Positions 45,210-54,612 of a DNA stretch of 64,000 nt are shown here, in pieces. Below the pieces are notes generated by a model that was not told the DNA's origin, ran no database searches, and was given only the letters and a program-made list of their open reading frames with translations. Each line of letters begins with the position of its first letter. Positions within the stretch are counted from its first letter, which is position 1. The stretch spans positions 184,219-248,218 of the forward strand of contig NZ_AYYY01000061.1 of the NCBI RefSeq assembly GCF_001436295.1, given 5' to 3'. The DNA comes from Paucilactobacillus vaccinostercus DSM 20634 (GTDB lineage: Bacteria; Bacillota; Bacilli; Lactobacillales; Lactobacillaceae). The translations under genes and the position numbers were made by a program.

Positions 45210-45669
45210 ATTCAATTTCAAATGAGATGACAAAACGATGTCAATGAACTTGATATAACAGCCTAATTCATCAATTATCAGTGAATAAGCGCCATTAATT
45301 GCCCAGATCAAACGATAAAGGATGCTATCTTGCAACTAAAAATGGGACTTTTGTTACAAATGAATAACTTAGAGTTGATAATTTATGAATTTTTTGTGCG
45401 AAGGATGCTTACCACGATTGAAACGGCGGTATGCCGGCCTTCCAAAGCAGAAATTATGATGAAATGATGGACAAATGGGACTAATTTTAGCTCTTTTTAG
45501 GCCCATTTTGATCATTTTTTATTACAAAAAACACAAAAACCGGCTTAAAAGAAAACTCGCTGTTAAGTGTCTGTAACATAAACCTAGTAATCTAGTAACT
45601 GTTGAAGCGGGCGAGTAATCGCGCCGCAAGTAATCACAGACAAAATAAAAAGGATGGTTTTTTTACTTT

Positions 45670-46485
45670 ATGAAATTAAAATCAAAAGCGATTAAGTTCA
45701 TTACAGCTACGTTAGGTGCCACTACTCTTGGCGTTCTCGGTGTAACTGCTACAGCAAACGCAGATGAAATTTACACCGTCCAATCTGGTGATACCCTATC
45801 ATCAATCTCATACAAATATGCCAATGACACAAGCATGATCCAAAACATTGCCAACAAAAACAATATTTCGAACATCGACTTCATCTTAGTTGGTCAAAAA
45901 CTTTACATCAGTGACAGTGGTCAAATCAAGCAAGCAACGAAGCAAGAAATTGCAACGACGCCAGCTGCTAGTCAAAGCACGACAACGAGCTCAGCTGCTA
46001 GCCAAGCAACTTCAAGCTCTGCTACGGTAGCTTCTTCAGCCACAGTGGCATCATCAGCTGCTGTAACGTCAAGTGCTTCAAGTGCAAGTGCCTCATCTGC
46101 ATCAACACAGGCATCTTCAGCTACAGTTGCTTCGTCAGCAAGCACAACGTCACAGAGTGCATCAAGTGCTGTTAGTCAGCCAGCTGCTCAAGCAACGACA
46201 ACTCGCACAACCACATCGACGACATCGCCATCAACATCGACGAGAACGACTTCAACAAGTGTCTCAGAAGCTGCTGCCAAAGCCTGGATTGCCGCTCGCG
46301 AATCAGGTGGTTCATACACTGCCCGTAACGGTCAATACGTTGGTAAGTACCAATTAAGCTCAAGCTACCTTAATGGTGACTACTCAGCTGCTAACCAAGA
46401 ACGTGTTGCTAACAACTACGTTTCAAGCCGTTATGTTTCATGGTCAGCTGCTAAGGCATTCTGGCAAAGTAACGGTTGGTACTAA
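45670..46485 (+). CDS. apf: LysM and Apf-domain surface protein, copy 2
   Basis: A 271-residue paralog of copy 1 with the same order: signal peptide, LysM (IYTVQSGDTLSSISYKYA), linker, Apf domain. The linker is longer, about 110 residues of Ser, Ala and Thr in repeats such as SSATVASSA. The last 200 bases or so of the two genes are almost identical in DNA, while the front halves differ, which points to gene conversion. Both have the same AAAGGATGG ribosome site and similar upstream A/T-rich stretches. It probably acts with copy 1 in cell-wall turnover. Confidence 0.88.
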   Translation: MKLKSKAIKFITATLGATTLGVLGVTATANADEIYTVQSGDTLSSISYKYANDTSMIQNIANKNNISNIDFILVGQKLYISDSGQIKQATKQEIATTPAASQSTTTSSAASQATSSSATVASSATVASSAAVTSSASSASASSASTQASSATVASSASTTSQSASSAVSQPAAQATTTRTTTSTTSPSTSTRTTSTSVSEAAAKAWIAARESGGSYTARNGQYVGKYQLSSSYLNGDYSAANQERVANNYVSSRYVSWSAAKAFWQSNGWY

Positions 46486-46515
46486 AATTTAACCTAAATT
46501 AGGCATCACTACGCA

Positions 46516-46546
46516 AGAAGTCCCTCGTTATGAGGGGCTTCTTTTT
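46516..46546 (+). terminator. Terminator of Apf gene copy 2
   Basis: AGAAGTCCCTC / GAGGGGCTTCTTTTT hairpin. Confidence 0.85.
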
Positions 46547-46646
46547 GCGTGGTGAAGGAAAATGTTTTGTGTTTGAATTGGCAAAGTAATAAAATAGAAT
46601 GGTTATGGTTTTCGTAAGTAAAATTAGATAAGGATGGTTAATCAAT

Positions 46647-48110
46647 ATGCCAAAAAATAATCAAGGGCAGCCACGGCACTCCAAGCGTTGGCTGATCATG
46701 ACTGCGGTATTTATCGCGACGTTTATGACGTCTGTCGAGGTGACGATTGTCACGACCGCGCTGCCGTCGATTATCAGTGAACTTCATGGACTCGCGTATC
46801 AAAGCTGGATTATGAGTGCCTACCTGTTGACGACGGCGATTACAACGCCCATTTATGGGAAGTTAGCCGATACGATCGGCCGAAAAAAAGTGTTCTTGTG
46901 GGGTGTAATCATGTTCACCCTCGGATCGCTGTTTAGTGGGCTTGCCACTAATATTTACATGCTAATCGCAATGCGGGCGCTGCAAGGAATTGGCTCGGGG
47001 GCCGTACTGCCACTGACATTTACAATCATTGCGGATAATTACAGTTTTGAAGAACGTGCTCGGGTATTGGCCTTTAACAACACAGCGTGGGGCCTGTCGG
47101 CACTGATCGGTCCAGCACTGGGCGGGTTTTTAGTAGACGCCCTTTCGTGGCACTGGGTTTTCTTCGTTAACGTTCCACTGGGAGTGATCGTGGCCGTGCT
47201 CATTTGGGGAAGCTACCACGAAAAATTACGGGCCACGGAGCGTTTGGTGATCGATTGGCAGGGAATTAGCTACCTCGCAATCACGATGGTGGGCATTTTA
47301 TTAGCCGTTCAAAGCTTAGATTCCAACCTAGTTGTCACGGGTGTGCTCGCCGTTGTGGCGGCTATCAGTTTAATCCTGTTAGTGCGGACCGAAAAACGGG
47401 TCGCCAACCCGTTGATTTCTCCTAAACTCTTTAGAAATCCATCGTTCAGTATTCAAATCAGTACCACTGCCATGTTGAGCGGAATTTTGATGGCCTACCA
47501 GATTTATTTTCCCATCTGGTTGCAGTCGATTTACCGCATGCCCGCTACTATGGCCGGACTGGTAGTTAGCTCAAGTTCCATCATGTGGCTAATTGCAGCG
47601 TTCTTTGTGGGCGCGGTTATTTCACGCTTTGTACCAAAGTATGTCGCCATGGGAGTCGCCATTTTATTGGTCATTTTTTACACGATTTTGGTTTTTGCCG
47701 GCCGTGATTTTCCGTCATGGATGTTCTATCTGATTGCCGCAGTGAACGGTGGAACGATCGGCATCATCATCAGTATGAATACGATTTTGAGCCAGCACTT
47801 TGTCGATGAATCGATGATTGGGTCGGCGACATCGTTGCTGACGTTAGGCCAATCGCTGGGCCAAACGATCATGACTGGGGTGTTTGGTGCGGTCTTGAAC
47901 CTCATGATCGCCACTCATCGCGGTAATCTACCACTGGCTGAAATTAACCGGTCGATTAGTTCGAATCAAGCTGGGGCAACCGCGAATAAAGCGGCCGTAG
48001 ATACGGTAATCTTACACGGCATGCACGGAGTATTTGCCGTCGTGATCGGATTATTGGTTGCGGTATTTATTGTGAATCTCGTAGATCCTAATAAAAAAGT
48101 AGTCAGATAA
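46647..48110 (+). CDS. MFS drug-resistance transporter, DHA2 (14-helix) type
   Basis: A 487-residue exporter with 14 predicted helices. Motif A GKLADTIGRKKV is in the first loop, and RALQGIGSGAVLPLTF lies in helix 4. The antiporter motif C is visible near residues 150-160 (ALIGPALGG). These proteins pump drugs or other cationic compounds out with protons. No regulator gene adjoins it. Ribosome site AAGGATGG. It is closed by a strong hairpin terminator. Its helices 1-4 are the same class as the truncated MFS part in the protein at 20907-22454. Confidence 0.92.
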   Translation: MPKNNQGQPRHSKRWLIMTAVFIATFMTSVEVTIVTTALPSIISELHGLAYQSWIMSAYLLTTAITTPIYGKLADTIGRKKVFLWGVIMFTLGSLFSGLATNIYMLIAMRALQGIGSGAVLPLTFTIIADNYSFEERARVLAFNNTAWGLSALIGPALGGFLVDALSWHWVFFVNVPLGVIVAVLIWGSYHEKLRATERLVIDWQGISYLAITMVGILLAVQSLDSNLVVTGVLAVVAAISLILLVRTEKRVANPLISPKLFRNPSFSIQISTTAMLSGILMAYQIYFPIWLQSIYRMPATMAGLVVSSSSIMWLIAAFFVGAVISRFVPKYVAMGVAILLVIFYTILVFAGRDFPSWMFYLIAAVNGGTIGIIISMNTILSQHFVDESMIGSATSLLTLGQSLGQTIMTGVFGAVLNLMIATHRGNLPLAEINRSISSNQAGATANKAAVDTVILHGMHGVFAVVIGLLVAVFIVNLVDPNKKVVR

Positions 48111-48115
48111 AAGTA

Positions 48116-48159
48116 AAAATCCGATGTGGTCCCATAAAAGGGAAAACATCGGATTTTTT
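48116..48159 (+). terminator. Terminator of the MFS exporter gene
   Basis: AAATCCGATGT / ACATCGGATTTTTT hairpin. Confidence 0.88.
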
Positions 48160-48167
48160 AATGGCAT

Positions 48168-48275
48168 CAAAAAAGCTCCCACCTGTAGTCGTTGGTGAGA
48201 GCGGCGCTGACAGTACAGCGCATGGCGCGATTACTCGCGCAGCAGACGTTTAAGGTCTGCAGGTTTGGCACCTTG
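48168..48275 (-). ncRNA. Small RNA resembling a type I antitoxin RNA, without a toxin gene
   Basis: The minus strand has an extended -10 TGGTATACT (48282-48290) and an RNA of about 108 bases ending in GCTCTCACC / GGTGGGAGC plus six T residues (48168-48200). Its middle part (CAGACC, TTTAA, GTCTGC, then a paired GCGCGA segment) has the same order of elements as the antisense RNA at 41402-41518. The tail-to-tail side where a toxin would lie is occupied by the end of the exporter gene, so no partner is visible. Confidence 0.55.
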
Positions 48276-48404
48276 TCTAGTAGTATACCATATTGGGACT
48301 AAATTGTAAGGGCCCGTGACTGAATTCGGCGGGGATTAATGGGCCTGCCGAGTTACTGGGTTCTCATTTTTAATGGCAAAAATTAAAAATATTCCAATAA
48401 TTTG

Positions 48405-48719
48405 TTGACAAAGTGATGATCATCGCTTAATATATGGAACAATGATTATGAGAGAACAGTTAGAAGATGAGTAGAAAGTCTCAACTGCCATAGAGAATCG
48501 CTAGACGGTGGAAGGCGTGCAGGAGAGCTTCTGAAGATGGTCTTCAGAAATGGGGCGTCCGAATCGGGTGATTAGGACGTCATGGGACCGCCCATTACAG
48601 CGGAAGGGTATCGATATTGGGTACTCAGTGAGGAGGGCCGTGTCAGCGGACCTCGAATTAAGGTGGTAACACGAGTAATCGTCCTTACTTTCGCATTAGC
48701 GGAAGTGGGGGCGTTTTTT
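48405..48719 (+). promoter_or_regulatory. T-box riboswitch (probable tRNA-Met) with promoter and terminator
   Basis: Promoter TTGACA (48405-48410) with 17 bases to TAATAT (48428-48433). The leader holds the T-box core TTAAGGTGGTAACACGAG (about 48658-48675) in an antiterminator closed by CTCG/CGAG. It ends with a 15-bp terminator (48680-48719) whose T-run precedes metE. The bulge UGGU fits tRNAs with discriminator base A. I could not fix the specifier codon because several AUG triplets occur in the stem I region. Methionine is inferred from the downstream genes. Confidence 0.88.
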
Positions 48720-48761
48720 GTTGGTCTCAGTAAAATCACAGTGAAGAAGGGAGTTTTGAGC

Positions 48762-48860
48762 ATGCAAGATCGTAAAATTTATTACTTACACATGAATAAG
48801 ACCGTGACGGCATGTTTCCTGTTTGGTGATGGCATTGGTGATCAAGTCATGTCGCGTTAG
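48762..48860 (+). CDS. Small open frame between the T-box and metE (32 aa)
   Basis: An ATG with an AAGGGAG ribosome site 8 bases upstream and 32 codons (MQDRKIYYLHMNKT at the start, GDGIGDQVMSR at the end). It lies after the T-box terminator, so it is expressed only when methionine is short. It has no known family. It could be a small protein of the met operon or a leader peptide for metE. About 87 bases separate it from metE. Confidence 0.45.
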   Translation: MQDRKIYYLHMNKTVTACFLFGDGIGDQVMSR

Positions 48861-48947
48861 TTTGTTGTAGGCATTTAAGACAAGAATCAGCGCTTCACCA
48901 CATACATAGTGACGGCGTTTGATGACAAACTAAGGAGATAATTAAAT

Positions 48948-51218
48948 ATGACAACAACTGTTATCGGCTACCCACGCATTGGGAGTCACCGTGAACTCAA
49001 ATTTGCAGTCCAAAAATACTTCAAACAGGCCATCAGTGCCGACGAACTCGCACAAACGGCGTCGCAACTGCGTCATGAAAACTGGCAAACCCTCAGCGAT
49101 GCAGGGATCGACCAAATTCCTTCCGGTGATTTCTCGTACTACGATCTCACCCTCGACACTGCAACTTTGCTAAACATTGTGCCGGCCCGCTATAAAGCAT
49201 TACACCTCGCACCATTAGACGAATATTTTGCCCAGGCGCGGGGCTACCAAGGGGAACACGGCGACGTGAAAGCCTTAAGTATGAAAAAATGGTTCAACAC
49301 CAACTACCATTACTTAGTAACGGAATTTGATGACGATGCTGATATTAAGCTCGTGGGCACCAAAATTTTCGACGAATATCAAGAAGCGCGGGATGCTGGT
49401 TACCAAACGCGCCCCACGATTATCGGCCCGTACACATTAATTAAAAATGGACGCTTTACAGGCCACAAGACGGCGAGCGACTTTGTGCCAGCATTGGTTG
49501 CCGCCTACGAAGCGGTATTTGCTCAGCTCGCTAAGCAAGGTGCTGACTGGATTCAGATCGACGAACCGGCTCTAGTTAAGGACCAGACGGCCGCCGACTT
49601 GGCCCTCTTTAGCAGCCTTTACAAACCATTGTTAGCCGCTAAACACGGTTTGAAGGTGCTTGGTCAGACATACTTTGGCGATGTGCGAGATAGCTATGAC
49701 TTACTGACGAGCCTCGATTTCGATGCTTTAGGCCTCGATTTTCTTGAAGGAGCTGAAACACTGCCGTTAGTTCAAGATCACGGGTTCCCCGCCGATAAAA
49801 TTTTGTACGCCGGTGTGATTAACGGGAAAAATATCTGGAAAGCTCATTATCAAGATAAGATTGATTTGTTAAACCAAATTAAAGGTGCGGCCGCGCAGGT
49901 CGTTATTAGTACCTCATGTTCGTTACTCCATGTCCCATACACGATTGAAAACGAACCCCAGCTAGATGATAAGTACAAACGCTACCTCGCATTTGCTAAG
50001 GAAAAATTGACAGAATTGGTTGAACTAGATCGAATTGAAGCGGGTGACACAGCGTTGCTCGAGCAAAACGAACAGCTCTTCACCCAACCACGCTACGTGG
50101 AAAATGAAACCATCACGAAGCAGGTAGCGTCATTGAAAGAAGCCGACTTCCACCGCGAGCCATCGTTTGAGGAACGAGCGCGGGTACAAAAGGCGGAGTT
50201 CAACTTACCAAAATTACCAACGACGACCATTGGTTCATTTCCCCAAACAAAGGAAGTTAAACGAAACCGGGCCAAGTTCAAAAAGGGTGAGATCACCAAG
50301 GAAGCGTACGATCAATTTAACCGCGACCAGATCAAGGCCTGTGTCGAATTCCAAGAAGAAATTGGGGTTGACGTCCTCGTGCACGGGGAGTTTGAACGAA
50401 ATGACATGGTGGAATACTTCGGTGAAAAACTCGATGGATTCCTGTTTACCAGTAATGCCTGGGTTCAATCATATGGGACCCGGTGCGTTAAGCCGCCAAT
50501 TATCTGGGGCGACGTTAGCCGGAACCAGCCCATTACCGTAGCAGAATCAGTCTACGCACAGAGTCTGACTGATAAGCCGGTGAAGGGGATGCTGACGGGA
50601 CCGGTAACGATTCTGAACTGGTCCTTCCCACGTGAAGACCTTTCGTTGAAAGAATCAACGTATCAAATTGCGCTGGCTATTCAAGCAGAAGTGCTGGATC
50701 TTGAACACAACGGCATTAAGATTATTCAAATTGACGAAGCCGCATTACGGGAAAACTTACCATTACGGCAGTCAGACTGGTATTCGAAGTACCTGGATTG
50801 GGCGATTCCCGCATTCCGGCTTGTCCACAGCAAGGTGGCCGCATCAACTCAGATTCATACGCATATGTGCTACAGTGAGTTTGACGACATCATCGATGCC
50901 ATTGATGACATGGATGCGGACGTGATTTCATTTGAAGCATCGCGTGCTGATTTGACGTTACTCGATACGCTTCAAAAAGATCATTTCAAGACGCACGTTG
51001 GTCCCGGTGTTTATGATATTCATTCACCACGGGTACCGTCACAGGATGAAATCGAAGGAACGATTCGTAAAATCGTGGCTAAGATTCCACTTGATAATAT
51101 CTGGATTAACCCCGACTGTGGTTTGAAGACACGGGGAAATAAAGAAACCACACCGAGTCTAATTCACTTAGTAGCGGCCACCAAAAAAGTACGACAAGAG
51201 CTGGCCTATGAAAACTAG
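48948..51218 (+). CDS. metE: Cobalamin-independent methionine synthase
   Basis: A 756-residue enzyme that transfers the methyl group of 5-methyl-THF(Glu)n to homocysteine. Both halves are present; the C-terminal catalytic barrel has the zinc ligands in THMCYSEF (near residue 640), a Glu nearby, and NPDCGLKTR (near 725). The start [14 protein letters not shown] is typical. It is controlled by the upstream T-box and overlaps metF by 11 bases, so translation is coupled. Ribosome site AAGGAGA. Together with metF it forms the last steps of methionine synthesis. Confidence 0.97.
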   Translation: MTTTVIGYPRIGSHRELKFAVQKYFKQAISADELAQTASQLRHENWQTLSDAGIDQIPSGDFSYYDLTLDTATLLNIVPARYKALHLAPLDEYFAQARGYQGEHGDVKALSMKKWFNTNYHYLVTEFDDDADIKLVGTKIFDEYQEARDAGYQTRPTIIGPYTLIKNGRFTGHKTASDFVPALVAAYEAVFAQLAKQGADWIQIDEPALVKDQTAADLALFSSLYKPLLAAKHGLKVLGQTYFGDVRDSYDLLTSLDFDALGLDFLEGAETLPLVQDHGFPADKILYAGVINGKNIWKAHYQDKIDLLNQIKGAAAQVVISTSCSLLHVPYTIENEPQLDDKYKRYLAFAKEKLTELVELDRIEAGDTALLEQNEQLFTQPRYVENETITKQVASLKEADFHREPSFEERARVQKAEFNLPKLPTTTIGSFPQTKEVKRNRAKFKKGEITKEAYDQFNRDQIKACVEFQEEIGVDVLVHGEFERNDMVEYFGEKLDGFLFTSNAWVQSYGTRCVKPPIIWGDVSRNQPITVAESVYAQSLTDKPVKGMLTGPVTILNWSFPREDLSLKESTYQIALAIQAEVLDLEHNGIKIIQIDEAALRENLPLRQSDWYSKYLDWAIPAFRLVHSKVAASTQIHTHMCYSEFDDIIDAIDDMDADVISFEASRADLTLLDTLQKDHFKTHVGPGVYDIHSPRVPSQDEIEGTIRKIVAKIPLDNIWINPDCGLKTRGNKETTPSLIHLVAATKKVRQELAYEN

Positions 51219-52074
51219 CGCGTGTTTTAAACAACGCCCCGTGTTATCGTTTGAAATTTTTCCACCCCGTGAGCATGCGTCAGCAAAGACACTGGATCGA
51301 TTTTATGAGACGCTCGATATTCTCGCCGATTTAAAACCGGCCTACATCAGTGTCACCTATGGTGCTGGCGGGGCCGGTAGTCAAACGGGAACGCTGCATT
51401 TAGTGAAGTACATTCGGGAGCACTACGGTATCGAGACGGTACCACATATTCCGGCAATGCAGTTCACGAAGGCGAGCGTGCAAGACTACTTGACAGAGCT
51501 AGCGACAGCCAATATTCAAAATGTATTGGCGTTGCGTGGCGATTTACCAGCAGATGGCACCCAGCCCCGTGACTTCCAGTACGCCAGCGATTTGGTGCAC
51601 TATATCAAGCAGGTCGGTGATTTCAATGTTCTAGGTGCATGCTACCCAGACGTTCATCCTGAAGCTGCTGATGCGGTTCGGGATATTCAAAATTTAAAGA
51701 CCAAGGTCGATGCGGGCGTGTCCCAGCTAGTGACCCAACTCTTCTTTGAAAATGATCATTTTTACCACTTTATTGAACGGTGTCAGCTTGCCAGCATTGA
51801 CGTCCCTATTCAAGCCGGAATTATGGCGGCTACGAGTGAGAAACAAATCGAACGAATGGCCACGATGTGTGGGGTAACGTTGCCGCCAAAATTTGCTAAG
51901 ATGATGGATCGCTATAAGGGCAATAAGATTGCGACCCGCGATGCGGGGATTGCCTACGCGGTTGACCAAATTGTCGACCTACTGGCACATGACGTAGATG
52001 GCATTCATCTTTACACGATGGACAACCCAGTAGTGGCGCAACGCATTTGCGATGCGGTAAAGACGCTCATTTAA
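51208..52074 (+). CDS. metF: Methylenetetrahydrofolate reductase
   Basis: A 288-residue flavoprotein that reduces 5,10-methylene-THF to 5-methyl-THF, the methyl donor used by MetE. The start [10 protein letters not shown], the FAD/folate stretch [24 protein letters not shown] near residue 110, and TQLFFEN near 175 are all conserved family marks. It overlaps metE by 11 bases and shares its T-box control. Length is usual for bacterial MetF. A perfect hairpin terminator follows. Confidence 0.95.
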   Translation: MKTSACFKQRPVLSFEIFPPREHASAKTLDRFYETLDILADLKPAYISVTYGAGGAGSQTGTLHLVKYIREHYGIETVPHIPAMQFTKASVQDYLTELATANIQNVLALRGDLPADGTQPRDFQYASDLVHYIKQVGDFNVLGACYPDVHPEAADAVRDIQNLKTKVDAGVSQLVTQLFFENDHFYHFIERCQLASIDVPIQAGIMAATSEKQIERMATMCGVTLPPKFAKMMDRYKGNKIATRDAGIAYAVDQIVDLLAHDVDGIHLYTMDNPVVAQRICDAVKTLI

Positions 52075-52088
52075 ATTATGATGATTCG

Positions 52089-52128
52089 AAAAAAAGACAA
52101 TTCTCAGCGCCGAGAATTGTCTTTTTTT
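52089..52128. terminator. Terminator of the metEF operon
   Basis: AAAAAGACAATTCTC / GAGAATTGTCTTTTT, a perfect stem with A and T runs on both sides, usable for both strands. Confidence 0.92.
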
Positions 52129-52129
52129 A

Positions 52130-52886
52130 TTACTGAACAACGGTCCAATCATGGATTGTTTTGCCATCTGGATCCTGAAGCTGAAGCCAGCTGTTAGTAC
52201 CGCTGAAGTAAAGAAAAAGTCCGACTTCGTTGACGCTCTTCAACGTGATCTCCTCGGTAGTGATGAACTGGTCATCAAAGACGGCGCGATGTTCTTCCCG
52301 GAGTTTGTTAGCAAAACGGGCTGAAAAACCAATGGTGCCGTCGGCATTTAACGGTGCCGTTGGTTGCATGTGCGCCCCTGCGAGAATCACCAGTTCGTTA
52401 CGCTTGCGCCAGTAGACGGTTGCCTGAGTACCGTTATAATTAGTGGTAAACGGAATCGTAGCAATGGCTTTGGACCATCGATGCCGTGCTTTAGCAGGGC
52501 GCTTTTTGGGTGATACGAAGCTGACTCCCAGTAATGCGAGAGTGGGTTGGATCTGATGCCAGTAGTCAAGAACGACTGCGCGTTGATTGGCTGGCAGTTT
52601 AGTCGTTACCGGTTGAGTAAGTTTGACCTGACTATCTATTGCCAGTTCGGTCAGCAGGCGTGTGAGATAAGGGGCGTCAACGGTACTAGCCGGAAAGATT
52701 GTGAGTGTCCGTGTGATTTTAGTTTCTGTGGGGCGGACGCCAATACTGATTAACTGCTGATTCTCAAAGTATAGCTGAGTTGCCTCAGCAATTAATGCGG
52801 CAGTACTAGGCTGCAGGCGTATCGTACCCAGTTCAATTGTTTAGGGATAGGTTAATAGCTTGCCCGTTAATTGATTGATCGGTCAT
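52130..52886 (-). pseudogene. Unknown protein, inactivated by a one-base insertion near its start
   Basis: The ATG at 52884-52886 follows GGAG and opens a frame of 17 codons (MTDQSINGQAINLSL) that meets a TGA. The next frame is then open for about 235 codons to the stop at 52130, continuing sensibly as TIELGTIRLQPS. One extra A in CTAAACAA near 52842 explains the break. The protein would be soluble, about 250 residues, with the end DPDGKTIHDWTVVQ. I do not recognise a family. The longest start-containing part is only 86 codons (52130-52390). Confidence 0.7.
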
Positions 52887-52973
52887 GTTGAGGTGCTCCA
52901 TTTCACTTGAAAGATGATATTTCCCGGGAAATAATGTTTTTAAATACCTTTACTAACAAATAGTTTTTTGTGA

Positions 52974-53588
52974 TTAATGGGTATTATGTTCAGTTACTAG
53001 TTTGGTAGGCAGGAGTCCCCAAATAAATAGTGCGACAATAACACTGTTGCCGGTGGCATAACCAACGGCATAAAATGAAAGATGCATTGTCAGTAATACC
53101 CAGATACCAACGAGTAGGGCAGCTATGGCGGTAATTAGCAGGCTTTGATGTGGCGTTAGGCTGAACCTGTGCTGATTGACGTGCCAGTTGCGCTGGCGGG
53201 CATCTTTTAGAGTGACCAAATTGACGATCAGTAAAACAATCAGCAGGGTGGTGCCAGACAAACCTGAACCGTGACCAAATTTTTGTGCCATCCAAGCTAT
53301 GATCAGAATTCCGTCTAATAATAAGTTTATTCTGTATAGCCTGCGTGCCTGCCGTTGTGCTTTTTCTTGTGCATGTAATTGGTTCATTATATCTTCACTC
53401 CTCAATAGTTGATCGAGGGATACATGATATACCGTGCTCAGATGCATCAAGCTGTCAATATCTGGCAAACTTCTACTAGTTTCCCAGTTGGAGATTGTTT
53501 GACGTGTGACATGGATTGCCGTGGCCACATCTTGTTGCGTTAGCTGGTGAGCCCTTCTTGCTTGTTGTAATTGTGCACCGATATTCAT
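52974..53588 (-). CDS. Xre-type HTH protein with C-terminal membrane domain
   Basis: Residues 5-62 form a classic Cro/CI helix-turn-helix (LTQQDVATAIHVTRQTISNW). A short linker follows, then four hydrophobic segments from about residue 84 (LLLDGILIIAWMA, LLIVLLIVNLVTL, ITAIAALLVGIWVLL, and VIVALFIWGLLP near the end). Such membrane-bound repressors are common in lactobacilli, often sensing envelope stress or a partner membrane protein. No clear target gene adjoins it apart from the pseudogene. The start follows GGGAGGC. Confidence 0.85.
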   Translation of the reverse strand: MNIGAQLQQARRAHQLTQQDVATAIHVTRQTISNWETSRSLPDIDSLMHLSTVYHVSLDQLLRSEDIMNQLHAQEKAQRQARRLYRINLLLDGILIIAWMAQKFGHGSGLSGTTLLIVLLIVNLVTLKDARQRNWHVNQHRFSLTPHQSLLITAIAALLVGIWVLLTMHLSFYAVGYATGNSVIVALFIWGLLPTKLVTEHNTH

Positions 53589-53707
53589 GATAGCCTCCCA
53601 TTGAGCTTATATGTTCAGTGCTTATTATCCAAGCAAAGGTCTTGCAACGCCAGTAGAATTAGGGACAAGTTGCTTGGCATTGAGATATTTTATCTAAAAT
53701 ATTGCCA

Positions 53708-54346
53708 CTATTTGGCGATTTGAGTTTCCGTTGGTGTTTCACGAATCAATTTAACGCCCAGAACGGTCAAATGACTGTTTTCAATGAGTTGAATCATAAA
53801 ATGAGCAAGGTGAGCGGGACGGAATTCTTCGTCCGAACGGAGCCACCAATTTAAGGTTCCCGTTAGTGTAGAAGTTATATAGGAATAGATAAATTCATTT
53901 GGCACATCTTTACCATTTTGTGTAATTCGCAGATTGGTTAAGAATTCATCCGTCGTATCACGAATTAAGTTTTGTAATTCTTCCATCATTTTAACGTGTT
54001 GTGAGCCATCAAAGATCAAAAAGAAAAGGTCTTTTTGTTCGGACAGACTCTGGAAGACTTCGTTCAGGGTACTTTCAAGGGTATCAAGGTGAATTTCGTT
54101 CTTGCCGACAAAGATATCCGCCCGGCTAAAGGTTTTGAATGATTCCATGACGGTTTGGAAGATTTGCTCGTACAGGTCCTGTTTATCCTTGAAGTGGGCG
54201 TAGAATGTTGCGCGATTGATCATGGCCTCGTCAGCGATCTGCTGGACAGTTAACCGCTCAATCCCGTATTCTTTAACTAACTTAATAAATGCGTTGAAAA
54301 TCATTTTGCGAGTTCTGATAACTCTTAAGTCGTGTGCTCTTGGCAT
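53708..54346 (-). CDS. TetR family transcriptional regulator
   Basis: A 212-residue regulator. The N-terminal helix-turn-helix is ERLTVQQIADEAMINRATFYAHF split for length, at about residues 24-46, with the typical Tyr/Phe pair. The C-terminal ligand-binding part has no close known relative by eye. It is divergent from the 4.3-kb dehydratase/activase gene with 266 bases between; that space holds a perfect 15-bp palindrome. It most likely controls that gene. Ligand unknown. Confidence 0.9.
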   Translation of the reverse strand: MPRAHDLRVIRTRKMIFNAFIKLVKEYGIERLTVQQIADEAMINRATFYAHFKDKQDLYEQIFQTVMESFKTFSRADIFVGKNEIHLDTLESTLNEVFQSLSEQKDLFFLIFDGSQHVKMMEELQNLIRDTTDEFLTNLRITQNGKDVPNEFIYSYITSTLTGTLNWWLRSDEEFRPAHLAHFMIQLIENSHLTVLGVKLIRETPTETQIAK

Positions 54347-54491
54347 AGTGACAACCTCTTTTTAAATTAATTAATGCGTTTCCATTGTTATCATACCAGC
54401 TAATTAGCGAGTTTTCCAACATTATTCGCAAAAGTATCGTTTATTTAACAAAATGTATAAAATTGCTGATTGCAGTATTTTAGAACGCGGG

Positions 54492-54506
54492 TTAGAATGA
54501 TTCTAA
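54492..54506. promoter_or_regulatory. Palindrome between the TetR gene and the dehydratase/activase gene
   Basis: TTAGAATGATTCTAA is a perfect 7-1-7 inverted repeat. Two further copies of TTATTTAAC (54441-54449 and 54527-54535) lie on either side. These are candidate TetR operators. Confidence 0.55.
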
Positions 54507-54612
54507 GATAGCATACAGAATGTCGGTTATTTAACGTTATGTCGGATAATCAATAGTTTAGAACGTATTAGAGACTGGGAATATAGGCAAGCGAAAAGTG
54601 GGGAGAGATTAC

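Noticed and set aside
46020..46250. Repeated Ser/Ala/Thr codons as a CRISPR or satellite array
   Set aside because: The repeats are short, in frame, and form the low-complexity linker of the second Apf protein.
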